A stretch of 64,000 nt of DNA from Andalucia godoyi (GCA_009859145.1 VRVR01000046.1:1-64000), one strand, 5' to 3'. Positions 17,331 through 29,655 are shown, numbered from the stretch's first letter. Numbers and translations: made by a program. Notes: generated by a model not told the origin, from the letters alone.

Positions 17331-18422
17331 ATGGAGCTTCTTCCGATGATATTTGACCGAGAACGTGGGTTCCGAGTATTGAATCAGTTGCTGCTTCCAG
17401 GGGTTGTGGAATATGTTTCGGTGCAGACCTGTGAACAAGGCTTTGACGCGATTCGTTCGATGAAGGTTCGTGGTGCGCCTGCGATTGCAATTTCCGCAGC
17501 GCTTTCTCTGGCATCTGAGCTTCTTTTCAAGGATGTGTCGTCCGATTCGTCCACAGACACAGCGAAGTTCATCTTGGACAAACTGCACTACCTGTCCGAG
17601 TCGCGTCCGACTGCTGTGAACTTGTCTAAAGCCGTTGCACAGCTGAGCAGCATGGTTGCGGCGGCACAGTCAGATGGATTGTCTTCTGTGGAAATCAAAG
17701 AATGTTTCATTGCAGCAGCAGAGACAATGCTGGTTACCGATGCTCAGGACAATGAGCATTTGGCCAAGTTTGGCGTCCAATGGTTGGTGGACAGGTATTC
17801 TGATGGCCGCAAGCTGCGTGTGGCTACTCATTGTAATACGGGAGCATTGGCAACCGCGAGATACGGCACGGCACTTGGGATCATTAGGTTTCTTTTCAAA
17901 CAAGGCCGCATTGAACATGTCTACGCAACCGAAACTCGACCCTACAACCAGGGTGCGAGATTGACGATCTTTGAATTGCAGTACGAGGGAATTCCTGCAA
18001 CGTTGATTTGCGACTCTGCTGCTGCATTCCTGATGCAGAAACAATGCATCGATGCTGTGATTGTCGGTGCGGATCGAGTGTGTGCAAATGGAGACACGGC
18101 GAATAAGATAGGGACGTATTCTCTTGCGGTCAATGCGCAGTTCCACAATGTTCCATTCATTGTCGCAGCGCCGTCCACCAGCATAGACTTGAACTTGACC
18201 GACGGTTCTCTGATTCCTATCGAAGAGAGAAGCAGTGCAGAAATTACGCACAACACTTCGGGCCTCCGGGTGGTTGTCGAAGGCGCGCAGGTGTGGAATC
18301 CTTCATTCGATGTCACTCCGTCGCATTTGATTGGAGCCGTTGTTTCGGAGCTAGGAGTCGTCTCTCACCACGAGCTGGATGGTTCGCTGGATGTTTCCAA
18401 AATCGTCCATCGAAAATCCTGA
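17331..18422 (+). CDS. MRI1: Methylthioribose-1-phosphate isomerase
   Basis: A 363-residue enzyme of the methionine salvage pathway that converts methylthioribose 1-phosphate to methylthioribulose 1-phosphate. The MTNA/eIF2B-alpha fold signatures are complete: RSMKVRGAPAIAISAALSLA near the N-terminus, THCNTGALATARYGTALG with the catalytic Cys, TRPYNQGARLTIFEL, and VIVGADRVCANGDTANKIGT with the catalytic Asp. The eIF2B alpha/beta/delta subunits lack this Cys/Asp pair, so the isomerase call is firm. The start at 17331 is the first in-frame ATG; the extension to 17307 begins with GTG. Confidence 0.93.
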   Translation: MELLPMIFDRERGFRVLNQLLLPGVVEYVSVQTCEQGFDAIRSMKVRGAPAIAISAALSLASELLFKDVSSDSSTDTAKFILDKLHYLSESRPTAVNLSKAVAQLSSMVAAAQSDGLSSVEIKECFIAAAETMLVTDAQDNEHLAKFGVQWLVDRYSDGRKLRVATHCNTGALATARYGTALGIIRFLFKQGRIEHVYATETRPYNQGARLTIFELQYEGIPATLICDSAAAFLMQKQCIDAVIVGADRVCANGDTANKIGTYSLAVNAQFHNVPFIVAAPSTSIDLNLTDGSLIPIEERSSAEITHNTSGLRVVVEGAQVWNPSFDVTPSHLIGAVVSELGVVSHHELDGSLDVSKIVHRKS

Positions 18423-18505
18423 TTCTTCACACAACAGACATTTATGTTTGCATTCATTTCATCCAATTACACAGAGAATCATGACGCCATACGCGCGACC
18501 ATTCA

Positions 18506-21190
18506 TTAAAACAAATGTTTTTCCTTCTTCAATCCGTTCTGTCGCCACAACTTGAGCTCTGAAAACTGAGCACGAGACATTCCAAACACGTTCTGAAATT
18601 CCTCGGTACTCAGAAAATCCTGTCTCGCAGCAGGATCCACTTCCTCAGGCAGCGGCATTCCGGAATCGACACGCAGTTGCGAGTACGGGAATATTCGGCC
18701 ACCAGAAGCAGCAGTAGCCACATTCTCCTGTGAAGTCACAGGAACTGGCGATGCACTTGCGGTTGATGGCGCGGTCGTTGGTTTCTCGGCAGTTGGAGGA
18801 TCCACAGGGGATTGCTTCGACGCGACAGGAGTCGCTGCAACAGACGTGATCGAAGTACTGCTGCTGCTGCTGACCGGTGGCTTCGTTGAAGCTGGTGGCG
18901 ACGAGATAAAGGCTGCCGGCTGCGACGCGGATGCAGGAGTCGGAACAGATTGCTCCGACGCGACCACTTCCGTCTGCGTAGGATCTGCGATGCGCCAATC
19001 AGGAAAGAACATCGTAAAGAAGCGGGGTTCAAATCCATCGGCTACCGACGTGATCCCAGTATCCGTGGGCTGGTCTGCAGACCTGGACCTGGCAAGATAC
19101 TCGCGTGCAAGCTTGGAACACTCTTCAATTTCGTTCGGAGAAGAATCTCTTCCAATCCACAGATACAGCGAATGATGCGCATCCAAAAGGTAACAGTCAT
19201 CATGATGAAGATCAGCTTGGGAGAACTGCGTGATCTCTTCTACAAGCAGTTTTCCCACCCAACGACACCAGAAAAGACGAGGAGCGATCTCCTCCTCCTC
19301 CGGATCACACATGGTGTTATAATCCGTGGTGTGTCCACCAGGGAATGCAGACCAAAATTCATCATCTTCGTGGCCCTCGTCCATTTCCACAATAGGTCGC
19401 TGCTTGTCCGCCAGAGAGTTGACAAAGACCGCAACAGTGAGGGCACCATGACGCTCATCGTCATTGGCGTACTTTCCGATCCAGAGAGACAGACGGGAAG
19501 ATGTCTGCAGGAGAAACGCGTTGGCAGAACTCAGATTGGCGCCGTCCAAAGGCATCTGAAATGCACGCACGCCCGTGCGCGGAGATCCGTGAATCATGAT
19601 CAACGCATCCTCTTTTGCGTCGTATTGTTGAACACTGGACCCTGAAGACGCAGCAGTGCCAACGTGATGAAATGCCGAATCCACGCCACCTCGCACGACT
19701 AAAAACTTCCCACCAAATAGAGATGTGAAATGAAAGGGCTCTTTGCCTTCCACTATGCGAACGACGGACGCATTGGAAAACGACGTTCGCGCAATGTCCG
19801 CTGCGAGAATTGCACTTGCGCCCCGCTCATCCACCGAACAATCACGTCCTTGCCAAAAATACACAGTGTGCTCCAAGCGGGAGCGTCCATTGCGACGGAA
19901 CGACACACTGATGATGTACGCGTCGCCAGAGAAGAACAGGCCATACGAGGCCGAATCAATGGGTTCCTTTTCAAAGTCCTTGATGCGGTGCACTGTCATG
20001 CTTTCCACAGTCATATCTACTTCCGCAGTCGCATCCTTATCGGCGGAGAGTCGCTGTTGCTGCATGCGTTTCACTGGATCATCCACCACCTTCGCCTGTG
20101 CTGGCTGCGGTTTGTCTGCCAGCTGCCGGTGGCTCGGAACTTTCCAGGACGGAAACTTGGACTTGAACAACGCGCTCTCGTAGTCTTCGTGAATGCAAGA
20201 AATTCGCGTATGCGAGGGCCGGTTCTCTCGTGCCAGAAAGTCTGCTGGGACATCGTACGCCGCAGCCGCACGCAACTGTTTAGGCGCATTGCGGCCCAGC
20301 CACATGAACAACTCTGACCCGCAATCAAGCAGAAAGCAATGTCCGGAGTCCAGCGCAGCTTGATCCACTCCTTGTGACACTGGCATCAAAGAAACGAGAT
20401 CGTTTGCGATGACGTAGAGCGCAGTGGTCAGCTGGCGAGAGTAGGAAGAATCATCCATCTGCGGAACAGGAATTGGACCAAAACCCCCTGCAACTTGCTT
20501 CCAGAATTCCGAGTCCTTCTCATCCGCAGTCACAACTTCAATGGTGCATTTCCCAACACGTTCTCCCGAGTTCAGCGACTCGGCAAACTTGCGACCGGCA
20601 TGCTTTTCATACATCGACGACGTCTCCCCTTGGAAGATCCAAATCTTCTTCAAGGACGGCGCATCCAAAACAAAGACATCTCCGGATGACAGCTGCGATC
20701 GAGCAACTGGAGTCACCTGTGAAATAAGCGGGATGTGCACTCCCTTCACCATGTACAGCGTATGCGCTTCTTTGAACTGGTTTGTGTCGACGGAGCGGAA
20801 CGCAGAGTCGATTCCACCTTTCAAGAACTGGAGAGAGCGATCACGGAACGATCCGATAAACTGCGGCGATTCATGGCCCTCGACCTCACGATACTGCACT
20901 GCTGCACCCGCAAGGGCGTCGTCCAGCTCGCGTGCCTTGATAGCAAGCGCCCCGCGCTCATCAATCGAACACTCACTTCCAATCCAGTAAAAAATGCAAT
21001 GGTCGAGCTTCTTGTACTTGTCTGTGAGCACAGAGTGAAGAACGAGGTACGCGTCACCTGAAAAGAACTTTCCGATTTGCTCGTCTGCTATCCGAACTGG
21101 TCGAAGTGACTCGATGCGCCACACACGCAGACCAGGCTTCGTAGCAAGCTCGGAATCTTGAAAAATTGGGTCAATCGCTGTCAATGCCAT
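18506..21190 (-). CDS. Villin (six gelsolin repeats plus headpiece)
   Basis: An 894-residue actin-binding protein. Six gelsolin-like repeats follow in order: G1 LRVWRIESL...FFSGDAYLVL, G2 SSGDVFVLDA...IWIFQG, G3 DSGHCFLLDCGSELFMWLG, G4 VHRIKDFE...FFSGDAYIIS, G5 SANAFLLQTSSRLSLWIG and G6 HDDCYLLDAHHSLYLWIG. A Pro/Ser/Thr-rich linker of about 110 residues leads to a C-terminal villin headpiece (YSQLRVDSG, FLSTEEFQNVFGMSRAQF, LKKEKHLF). The headpiece keeps the F-actin-contact basic residues near its end. The protein should sever, cap and bundle actin in a calcium-dependent way. The long linker resembles plant villins. The gene has no intron. A CGAAAA hexamer repeat lies about 100 bp upstream. 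Confidence 0.95.
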   Translation of the reverse strand: MALTAIDPIFQDSELATKPGLRVWRIESLRPVRIADEQIGKFFSGDAYLVLHSVLTDKYKKLDHCIFYWIGSECSIDERGALAIKARELDDALAGAAVQYREVEGHESPQFIGSFRDRSLQFLKGGIDSAFRSVDTNQFKEAHTLYMVKGVHIPLISQVTPVARSQLSSGDVFVLDAPSLKKIWIFQGETSSMYEKHAGRKFAESLNSGERVGKCTIEVVTADEKDSEFWKQVAGGFGPIPVPQMDDSSYSRQLTTALYVIANDLVSLMPVSQGVDQAALDSGHCFLLDCGSELFMWLGRNAPKQLRAAAAYDVPADFLARENRPSHTRISCIHEDYESALFKSKFPSWKVPSHRQLADKPQPAQAKVVDDPVKRMQQQRLSADKDATAEVDMTVESMTVHRIKDFEKEPIDSASYGLFFSGDAYIISVSFRRNGRSRLEHTVYFWQGRDCSVDERGASAILAADIARTSFSNASVVRIVEGKEPFHFTSLFGGKFLVVRGGVDSAFHHVGTAASSGSSVQQYDAKEDALIMIHGSPRTGVRAFQMPLDGANLSSANAFLLQTSSRLSLWIGKYANDDERHGALTVAVFVNSLADKQRPIVEMDEGHEDDEFWSAFPGGHTTDYNTMCDPEEEEIAPRLFWCRWVGKLLVEEITQFSQADLHHDDCYLLDAHHSLYLWIGRDSSPNEIEECSKLAREYLARSRSADQPTDTGITSVADGFEPRFFTMFFPDWRIADPTQTEVVASEQSVPTPASASQPAAFISSPPASTKPPVSSSSSTSITSVAATPVASKQSPVDPPTAEKPTTAPSTASASPVPVTSQENVATAASGGRIFPYSQLRVDSGMPLPEEVDPAARQDFLSTEEFQNVFGMSRAQFSELKLWRQNGLKKEKHLF

Positions 21191-21283
21191 GCCTACCCTT
21201 GTATTATTTTTCGTGTTTCTTTATTTTCGATTTTCCCCAATGTATTCTGACCAAGTGTAGACCAGAATACTACAAGAAGAATG

Positions 21284-21346
<63 letters not shown>

Positions 21347-21600
21347 GGAAAAAAGAAAAAAAGGAAGGCATTGAAGAACGAGAAAAAGGATCCGGGAAAA
21401 CTTGTGCAGATCTGCAAGTCAAGCGTCGTCTTTCTTCTCGTCTTTCCAGTTCGTGATTGACGTCGGGCAGATTGGAGAAAGAAAAGAAATTTGCAATAAT
21501 TCTAATAAAAACAAAAGTTAACGATTCACACGAATGAAAACAATTTTAATGGAAAAGGAGAGTGTCCAGTCTTTGCATCGAACTTAAATGGAAGCACTCT
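21191..21600. other. Villin upstream region
   Basis: 410 bp between the villin start codon and the end of the next gene upstream on the same strand. It contains the CGAAAA repeat and, near 21480-21560, AT-rich sequence expected of a 3' flank. Confidence 0.4.
21287..21346. repeat. CGAAAA hexamer microsatellite, 10 perfect copies
   Basis: Ten uninterrupted units, 97-156 bases upstream of the villin start codon, probably within its promoter or 5' leader. Confidence 0.95.
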
Positions 21601-24600
21601 TTACAGAGTCGCGAGCTGATTCCGGAACGTCGCTTCTGGAACTGCGGAAGCGCGGGCCGTGCTGGAGGGGCCTTGTTGGAATGGGAGTGCAATGGGGTCT
21701 GAAGGAGCTTGCTTAGCAACAGGCAGAGTGGTCATCTGCATCGTCGGTGACACAAACTTTGTTGCACGATCAGACTTGCGTTTGCGGTAAATTATGAAGC
21801 CGACAACCGCAACGGCAGAGACGACCACCACTGCTCTGATAACACCCACAATGATTCCTGTAGAGTTGCTTCCGGAGCCACTGGATCCACCGCCTCCTCC
21901 CGAAGGAGGCTTTCCGACAGCAACTGCATACGAACCAAAGCCATTGACTCCAAAGGAGGCCACGCAGGTTGTACTGTCGACGGCAAAACCAGACGGACTA
22001 TACGAGGAAATGGCTCCAGCATCTGTTTTCACTACCTGCAGGGACGAGCCTGAAGGAGGACTGCAAACTCCTCTGCTAGCCAACGAGGAGCTCGCCGGGA
22101 AGTTCAGCTTCAACGTGAGTACCACCGGCTTGGAAAATGCCGTCTGAGAGGCACCAGCTGTGCTGGTTGTGAACGATATTCCGCCAATGGTAGCGGAAAG
22201 ATCCAGAACCTGACCACCAGGAAGAGTGATTGTGGCAGCTACGCTCCGGGTAGGCTGCGAAAGCACGACAACACTCACACTGGAAAACTGTGGCGGCAAG
22301 AAGTTGGACGGCATCTCAACCACGATCCCCGTCTGCTGATTCACTAACGTCGACGGCTGGGAAACATCGATCAAGACGGAGCTGTCGGAGATGCACTGCC
22401 CGCTGATTGCAGATGCCAGGACCGCACCAGTTGCAGAGTCCGAAGAAACAAAGCTAAAGACCGACAAATAGTTTCCGTTGAATGTCAAGCGCACACTGAA
22501 TGACTTTCCAAAATCATCACGGGCGACGGCCATGCAAAAGTTCGGCGTCACAGGATTGGACACATCTGACGAGCAATACTGTATGTTCAAGGACCCCATA
22601 AAAGAGACGGGCTTCAAGTTCATCATACCGGTAATGTTGATACGTTGGCCCGTGCTCACCACAGAAACAGCGCCGTTCTGACCTGCGCAGTACTTTCCAG
22701 ACATTGCGACTGCCAGTTGGATCGAAGTCTGCGGAGCCAGTGGGTTGCAAGAGCCAGATGTCATGAACTGCGTCGCAACGGTTGCGCAAGCAGGATCCGG
22801 ATACACGGTACTGGATTCACAAAACTCGACCACGTTGGTAGAGTTACCCGACAAAGACGAGGATTTGATGACATTGTACGTCGTCGTGATTTCAGTGCTC
22901 ATCCGGAAATACGAAGGACTATCCCAAACAAGAGATCCATCGCTGATCGCAGCTGAGTAATTGGTGACTGGAGGAGTAGCAATGCATGCACTCGAATTGA
23001 AGAAGACAGTCTTTGACGGAGCAATGCACCACGCACCGGACAACTGAACGCACGTTTTGCTCTTCACGGCGCTGGACTGATCTGTGAACGACACGGGAGG
23101 AAATGCTGGTCCCATTGGTTGTAGTAACGTATCCCAGGCAGGATCTGAAAAGGATGCAAACGATCGGGCATAGGCTGCTGAATACGGAACAAAACCTGCT
23201 GCCACCATCGACTGGCGCACGTCATCAATGTACACCACACTGTCGTTGCGCCAATCAAACGTCGTCATAATGAAATCAGGCGAGATGGCGGATAATTCAC
23301 GTGGCGTGAACTGGTTGCCAGCATACATTTCGTTGAAATTGAAACGCATCAGTGCGGTAGAAGGCATAACGTCAATACCGAACATAGATTTAACTGCGGG
23401 ATTAATCGAAAGCACTGTGCTGGCAAACTCGTTCCACTCCAACACATTTCCACCTGCAAACGACGCGGTGTCAACAGTCCCTGTCTGAGGATTTCCTCCT
23501 TTTGACAGGATTAACGCCTTTCCGTTGTATCTCAGTATTGTTGTAAAATGAGCACATGCGGATCCACAGCGGCCATCTGTCAACATTACGATTTTGCTCG
23601 GTGCCCAGGAAACAGAACCAGAAATGATTCCAGGAATGTACTTCCACAGCTGGTTGGACAGCAGATTCGAAAAGCAGGCATCTGGCCAGTATCCTTTGGC
23701 AGAATAAGTAGACGAAACATTCCCACGAGTCCAGTACACCGACGTGTACCAGTTACTGACACTGGTAGGATTGGAAGGATCAAAGCGCGACTCGCTACTG
23801 ATGATATCGGAGGACAAGTAGTCTGTGATTGCACTGCGACGGAGATCAAATACAGGGACGTACTTTGAATAGGTGTTCGGAGAAGATACATCCGTCCCCC
23901 ACGAATCACGCATGATCAAGTTTGCCAGATAAAAGCCCAGACATGTGTATCCTCCGCCGTTATTGCGAACGTCGATCACAAGTTTTGTGATTCCCTGCTG
24001 CACTGCATACTTTCGGCAGTCTTCGACAGTTTGCAAAAAGTTGGTGACGATCACAGTGTCCGAGTAGGAGGTGGAAGAAGGCGCAAATGTGAGGACTGAC
24101 AAGAACAGCGTTGACGGAGCCGCAGGTGACGTGGCGCAGAATACATCCTTAGTCAGCGAAGACTTGTAAACGCTCAAACCGGCCGAAGTCATCAGCGTCT
24201 GATCCACCGCTCGGGTGTCCGAATGCAATGCGAACGACGACAGCAAGTCTTGAAGAGAATTCACTTCGCGTTGAACATCCGCAGGCAGTTGCAAGAACAT
24301 TTTCAGCAGTCTGTCGGGACGCAGCAACTGGGACAGAACACTGCTCTCTGTAGTGCGGCCTCCCAGCTTCCCGGTAGGTGGAGTTGAATTTGGATCGGCG
24401 CTATTCCGAATAGAGGACAAGGCAAAGCGGATTCCTGCAGCGCTCTGCTTAGCATCGTGATCTTGGGCCTCCTTGAGCACCTGCAGCATCCCACCTTGCT
24501 TCTGGGATATGGACATCCCGCTCAGGATACTGCTGAAGAACTGGTACCTGCTCGAGAACGACTGAGTTGCCGAAACCAACCAAGGGATAGCAACACCGGT

Positions 24601-27522
24601 TCCGTCTGTGAATTTGAACTCCACCGTCGGTGAAGCTGGTGCACTCGGACCGGTGAGGAGGGGGAACAACGGGAAATCCTCTGTTAGCGCTTGCGAGAAG
24701 GCGTTCCAACGGATGAAAATATCTCGATAGCTGCCAAACCCAACAAGGATCTTTTCCGCCCAAGCCTCTGGGTTCTTTCCGTCAATGGAGAGCACGGTCT
24801 TGCCCACATACGCAGTTAAACGACCAATTCCCGCATTTGTTCCATAGTAGCCTCCAGCAAAGAAGACTTCGCTTGCAACTGTCCAGGTAACTGGGCCTGC
24901 TAGCAGACTTCCGCTTGACGCAAAACTCATAGAAAACGGAAACACAACTCCAAACGTTCGATACGGTCTTGGTCCCCAGTAATGGGTGTGTGCGTCTCCT
25001 ATGAGATTGAAGACTTTGTTCACATCATTGTGAAAGAAAAAGTCGGCATCGTAAGTCGTCAAAGCAATGCGTTCAGTTTCCATGGGTAGATTGACAGAAA
25101 TGTAGAATGGTGCTCCCGTCTGTCGGTTGATGTCTGTGAACGAATACAACTGAGAAAGGGCTCGTAAGCGAGATACAGTGTCCCGCCGCAACACTGACGA
25201 GGATGGAATCGCCGCAAAGCAGGTTGTCAGTGTCGACAATAACATGGAACCCTGATTCAAAACGCAAGGATCCGTCAAAGGGCAAGATCCAGTGGCACCA
25301 TACGTCATCGTGGTTGGTGTGCAACTGGAGGAGTCCAGGCAAATCTCGAATGCGTTCAGTCCGACTGCCACTGGAAGTGAAAACGTCCCTGTTTTTCCGC
25401 TGGATGGTATCATATACGTTCCGCCGTTAGTCGACGTGAAGGAAAACTGTATGCCGGTATTGGTCTGCAGTACTGGGATAGGTTCAGAACAGCGAGCAGT
25501 GGAAAAGGTGACAGTGGAAGACGTCTGCGTGGCGATGTTTGTCAAGCACCATGAGTTGACGAGCGCCTTGCAATTCAAACTCGCTGCAGTATCCGCTGTC
25601 TTTGTCACCATGATGGTATACTGTTTTTGCGTCAGTTTGTCCGGAGACATGACTTGCACGAGAATCCGGATGACGGAGAGTGTGGGAGGCAAGGGAACAG
25701 CAACAGATGGCGGGCTGCCGGAAACTTGTCCGCCATTCACCGTTACAATGGCACTTCCAGACACGGCCAACGCAAAAACAGTGATGCTTGTCGTTGTCTG
25801 CGACACGAAGACGGCATACTCAGTAACTTCCTGTTCGAAGGAAGGCACTAGCGTGCCCGTTGTCAGAGACAAGACAGAGAGACTCAGATCCACAGCAGGT
25901 CCGGGAGGCTTCGAGCAGGATCCAGCGGAGAGAACTTGGATAGGTGTCGAAGTGCAGGCTGGTGTTGGATACTCACCCCGTAGCAGACAGAATGCAACGT
26001 TCGTTGGCGAGATGGATTTGACAACCCCGTATGACGTAGTTGATCTACTTAACACTCGGAAGTACACGGAGCTGTCCCATATGATCGTATGCGACGAGGA
26101 TGGGCTCGACGTACTCGAAGCATTCGTAGTAGGTGGATTCTGCGAGCACTGTGCTTGATAAGAAATCTGCGCACCAGAATCATCACACCAGATGCCAGAT
26201 AATTGCGTGCAAGTTGTCATCTTTGCAGTTGTTGACTGATCCGCAAAAGAAATGGGAGGGAACCTAGGACCCAGCGCGGCAAACTTTGCACTCCAGTACG
26301 GATCGTTGAGAGTTTGGAAAGACGCCAAATAGGCTCCCGGAAATGGAAAAGCGCCTGCGTTGAGAAGCTGTGCTCTTTGGACAGCGTTATACACAATCGT
26401 ATCATTCTCCCAGTCAAACGTCAGTGTGGTGTAATCTGGAGGAATCGGAGAGAGTTCTCGTGGAATGAGGGTATTTCCAGCGTACATTTCGTTAAAGTTG
26501 TAACGCATGAGCGCGGTTGTCGGCAGTCGTCCGATGCTGAACATGGAAGCCGTTGCAGGGGACGACTGAATGGTGAAATCAGCAAAGGTGTTCCAGGCCA
26601 GAACATTTCCTCCTGTGAAGGAGGCAGTATCAACGGTTCCGTTAACCGGGTTTCCTCCTTTCGATAGCAGCAGTGCTTTTCCGTTGTAGCGCAAAATCGA
26701 TGAGAACTGAGCACACGCCGATCCGCATCGCCCATCTGTAAGCAAAAGAATCTTTGCGGGCGCCCACGAGACTGAATTTGCGATTATTCCGGGAACGTTC
26801 TTCCAGATGACTGAAGCCGAAAAGTCCGAAAAACAACCCGTCGGGAAATATCCTTTCGCAGAATACGAAGACGTGGAACCACCTCGCGTCCAGTCCACCG
26901 ACGAGTACCAGTTCGCACTGCTGAGAGGATCTGACGGACTAAGTCTTGTGTCGGTGTTTGTGAGAACGGAGCCAAGTGAGTCGGTGATGTCACTTCGACG
27001 AAGATCATACGTTGCAGCAAGCTGGGTGAACGTGCTAGGAGATGAGATATCTGTTCCCCATGCGTCTCGCATGATGAGACTCGCCAAATAGAAGTTCAAA
27101 CAGACGTATCCTCCACCGTTGTTGCGAACGTCGACAACAAGGTTCGCCAGATTTTGTTGAGCAGCGTACTTGCGGCAATTCTCCACAGTCTGCAAGAAGT
27201 CTGTAAGGATCTCTAAAGCGGGTGAAACACCATCACTCGGCGAAAACGTCATGACGGATAAGAACAACGTAGACGGGGCGGAAGTCGAAGTGCCGCAAAA
27301 GACATCTTTCGTGATGGAGACCGCGTGCACCTGCAAGTCGTTGGGTGCTGTGATCATCGGCTCACCCTTTTGAGACTCTGTGTATTGTCTGAAGACTGCT
27401 AGCAACTCCTTCAGCGAGTTCACTTTTTCCTGCAGCTCTTTGGGCAGCATGATAAACATCCGGATTAGATCGTCAGGACGCACTTGCTCCGACACTGCAT
27501 TTGCAGACGAAGAAAATGAAGG

Positions 27523-27556
<34 letters not shown>

Positions 27557-29340
27557 ACTGCTGCTGCTACTGTCGATGTTCGCGTCGGGGCTGCTTGCAA
27601 CGACGGCTGGGACGTCTGGTTTTCAGCCATGCGCCCGCTCGTTGGATTCATGTACGGATGGTTTTCCACATCATCTTCGGTCATATGAATACCTGTCAGT
27701 CCAAACAGACTGTCGCCAGGTCCGAGACTGGACATCGCCAAGTGAACATTGGACCGACTCGAAGTCAACAACAGCTGATCCGCGTCATCCATTACTTTCA
27801 AAAGTCCAGCAGGCCGCTCGCCAGCGTCTTCCGCGCCATTTGTGAACCCAATGATGGAGGAGAAAAAGACGAATCGATTCTGCGAAGGAGGTCCCATGTA
27901 AACCAGCCAAGGGATGGTAACGGAGGTGGAATCCTGGAACTGGAACTGGATTACTGGATCGGAACCCGCCATTCGAGGGCCAGTCGTCAGCCCATACCCC
28001 GGGAGTCTGTCGGTCAGACCCTCTGAAAATGCGTTCCACCGAATCCAAAAGTCGCGGTATGTGCCAAACGTCTGAAGAACGCTTGATGCCCACGCTTCCG
28101 GAGTTCGGCCGTTAATCAAAACCACCGTTTTTCCAACGTACGGAGCCAAGCTTCCAATTCCAGCGAGGATGCCGTAAAGATTATCTCCGACAACCACCTC
28201 ACTGACTGTGGACCAGGAAATTGTCGCATCGGCCAATCGTGTGAATTTCATGACAAATGGAAACATGAGGAAACTTGATCGATAGACTGTGGGTCCATAG
28301 TAATGAGTGTGCGCATCTCCAAGCTTATTGAATTGCAGGTTGACATCCAGGTGAAATTCGTAGTCATTAGCGTATTCCTGACGCGCAATTCGTTCAATTT
28401 CCCACGGTATGTTCACCCTGATGTTGAACGGAGGTCCGGTGTTCTTGCTGATGTCCGTGAAGGAGTACAACTTGCTTAGTGAGCGTAACTGGTTGACGGT
28501 CTTGCTTCGGATTACTGAGGACGACGGGATCGCGCTGTAACAGGCTTGAACCGCAGGGATTTGCTTTAATGAAAAGGCTGCCAACGGGGTGCACGGATCC
28601 TGCACCGGGCACGATCCCTTCTTACCGTACGTCAAGCTTCTGATCGTGCTGCAAGTTGTCGAGGACGGAACCTGAGTGGACGATAAACAGACCTCATAGG
28701 ATGATTTTCCAATGTAGTAGAAAGAAAAATAGCCGGTCGATGCCGTCGGATGCTCATATCGTCCCCCACGACCAGTGGTGAAGTACCAAGTGTATCCTGA
28801 GCTGTCCACCATCACCGGAGTTGCTTCTGTACATCGAGTGGTTGTGTACTCCACAGAGATTGAGAACGGGTTCTGTGCGAGCTCATAATTGTCACACCAG
28901 CTACCGCTCAACAGCTGGCACACAGCCTGTGCTGGTGACGCATTGCTTCCCGTGACTGTGATCTGGTACTCTGAGCTCATGGAGCCGTTTGCGGACAGGA
29001 CGAGTATCGTTAAAGTCACGGGCGTCACAAGGTTCAGAGGGACCGCTCGCGTAGGAGCAGCAGGGTTTCCGTTGATGGACACTGCCATTTCATATGCCGT
29101 CGCATAAGCGGTCACATCGATGGATGCCGTGGAAACAGGAACAAACACAGAATAGGAGGTCGTCTGGGGGTCAAAAGCAGGCTGCAACAATCCAACGGAC
29201 AGCGACAACGACGAAAGAGTTACTTCCGGACTGAAGGTTGCTGCCGATACACAAGCACAAAACGCAGTCAAGAGCAAGCATAACTGCAGGATGTGACACA
29301 GCCGCTGTGGAGGGCGGCTGCCAACATCAGGACTGCCCAT
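21601..29340 (-). CDS. Giant surface protein with two tandem S41 (CPAF-like) protease units
   Basis: A 2,579-residue type I membrane protein without introns. The start at 29340 gives a good signal peptide (hydrophobic ILQLCLLLTAFCACVSA); an earlier in-frame ATG near 29451 would also give a hydrophobic N-terminus. The layout is: cadherin-like beta-sandwich (about 35-135); a Cys-rich module; a peptidase S41 unit (about 290-1000: DAHTHY near 345, DVRNNGGG near 740, TDGRCGSACAQF near 872); a second Cys module; a second beta-sandwich; a second S41 unit (same motifs near 1451, 1795 and 1925); beta-rich repeats; one TM segment (about 2495-2520); and a short tail of about 60 residues. The His, Gly-rich loop and Ser match the CPAF-like S41 subgroup, so both units look active. 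The two units arose by a tandem duplication with a period of about 3.16 kb. A poly-Thr run sits in the first unit. Confidence 0.85.
27515..27560. repeat. GTT triplet run encoding poly-Thr
   Basis: A GTT repeat on the plus strand reads as ACN codons (poly-Thr) in the minus-strand S41 gene. It lies in the variable linker that the second unit lacks. Confidence 0.8.
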
Positions 29341-29655
29341 GCTGGACGAACAGAGGAAAAAGCGATAGGAACGTTTCTCGGGAACGATAAGGCAACGAAG
29401 CGGCAATGAAAGATGATTGACGACGACGACGATAATGATAAAGAGGAACATGCGATAAGCAGCCCGTGATGTCCGAGTAGGGTAACGACGAATGAGGACC
29501 AAACCCTTGGCTCCTCAACGTCCAACGCCCGAGTGCGGCGCGTTGATGGTTGTGAAAGGCAGATACAGCAGAGTGCGCGTCATTTTTTTAAATAATTAAA
29601 TTAAATACATCGGCTCAGTAGTTTCACTGTTTGTTATTTGAACTCTGGGATTCTA
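29341..29655. other. Short intergenic region before the S41 gene
   Basis: 315 bp between the S41 gene start and the helicase stop codon. It includes an in-frame extension of the S41 gene with another ATG near 29451, and AT-rich sequence near 29585-29610 that fits the helicase 3' flank or S41 promoter. Confidence 0.35.

Noticed and set aside
19022-19036. GGTTCAAATCC tRNA B-box-like sequence
   Set aside because: It lies inside the villin coding region and no acceptor stem or anticodon arm can be drawn around it.
21287-21346. CRISPR-like or satellite array
   Set aside because: It is a perfect 6-bp tandem repeat without spacers, so it is a microsatellite.
25292-26158. 288-residue plus-strand ORF
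   Set aside because: It lies wholly inside the S41 gene on the other strand and has no domain features.
27501-27845. ORF with a poly-Leu start on the plus strand
   Set aside because: It is the other-strand reading of the poly-Thr run in the S41 gene.
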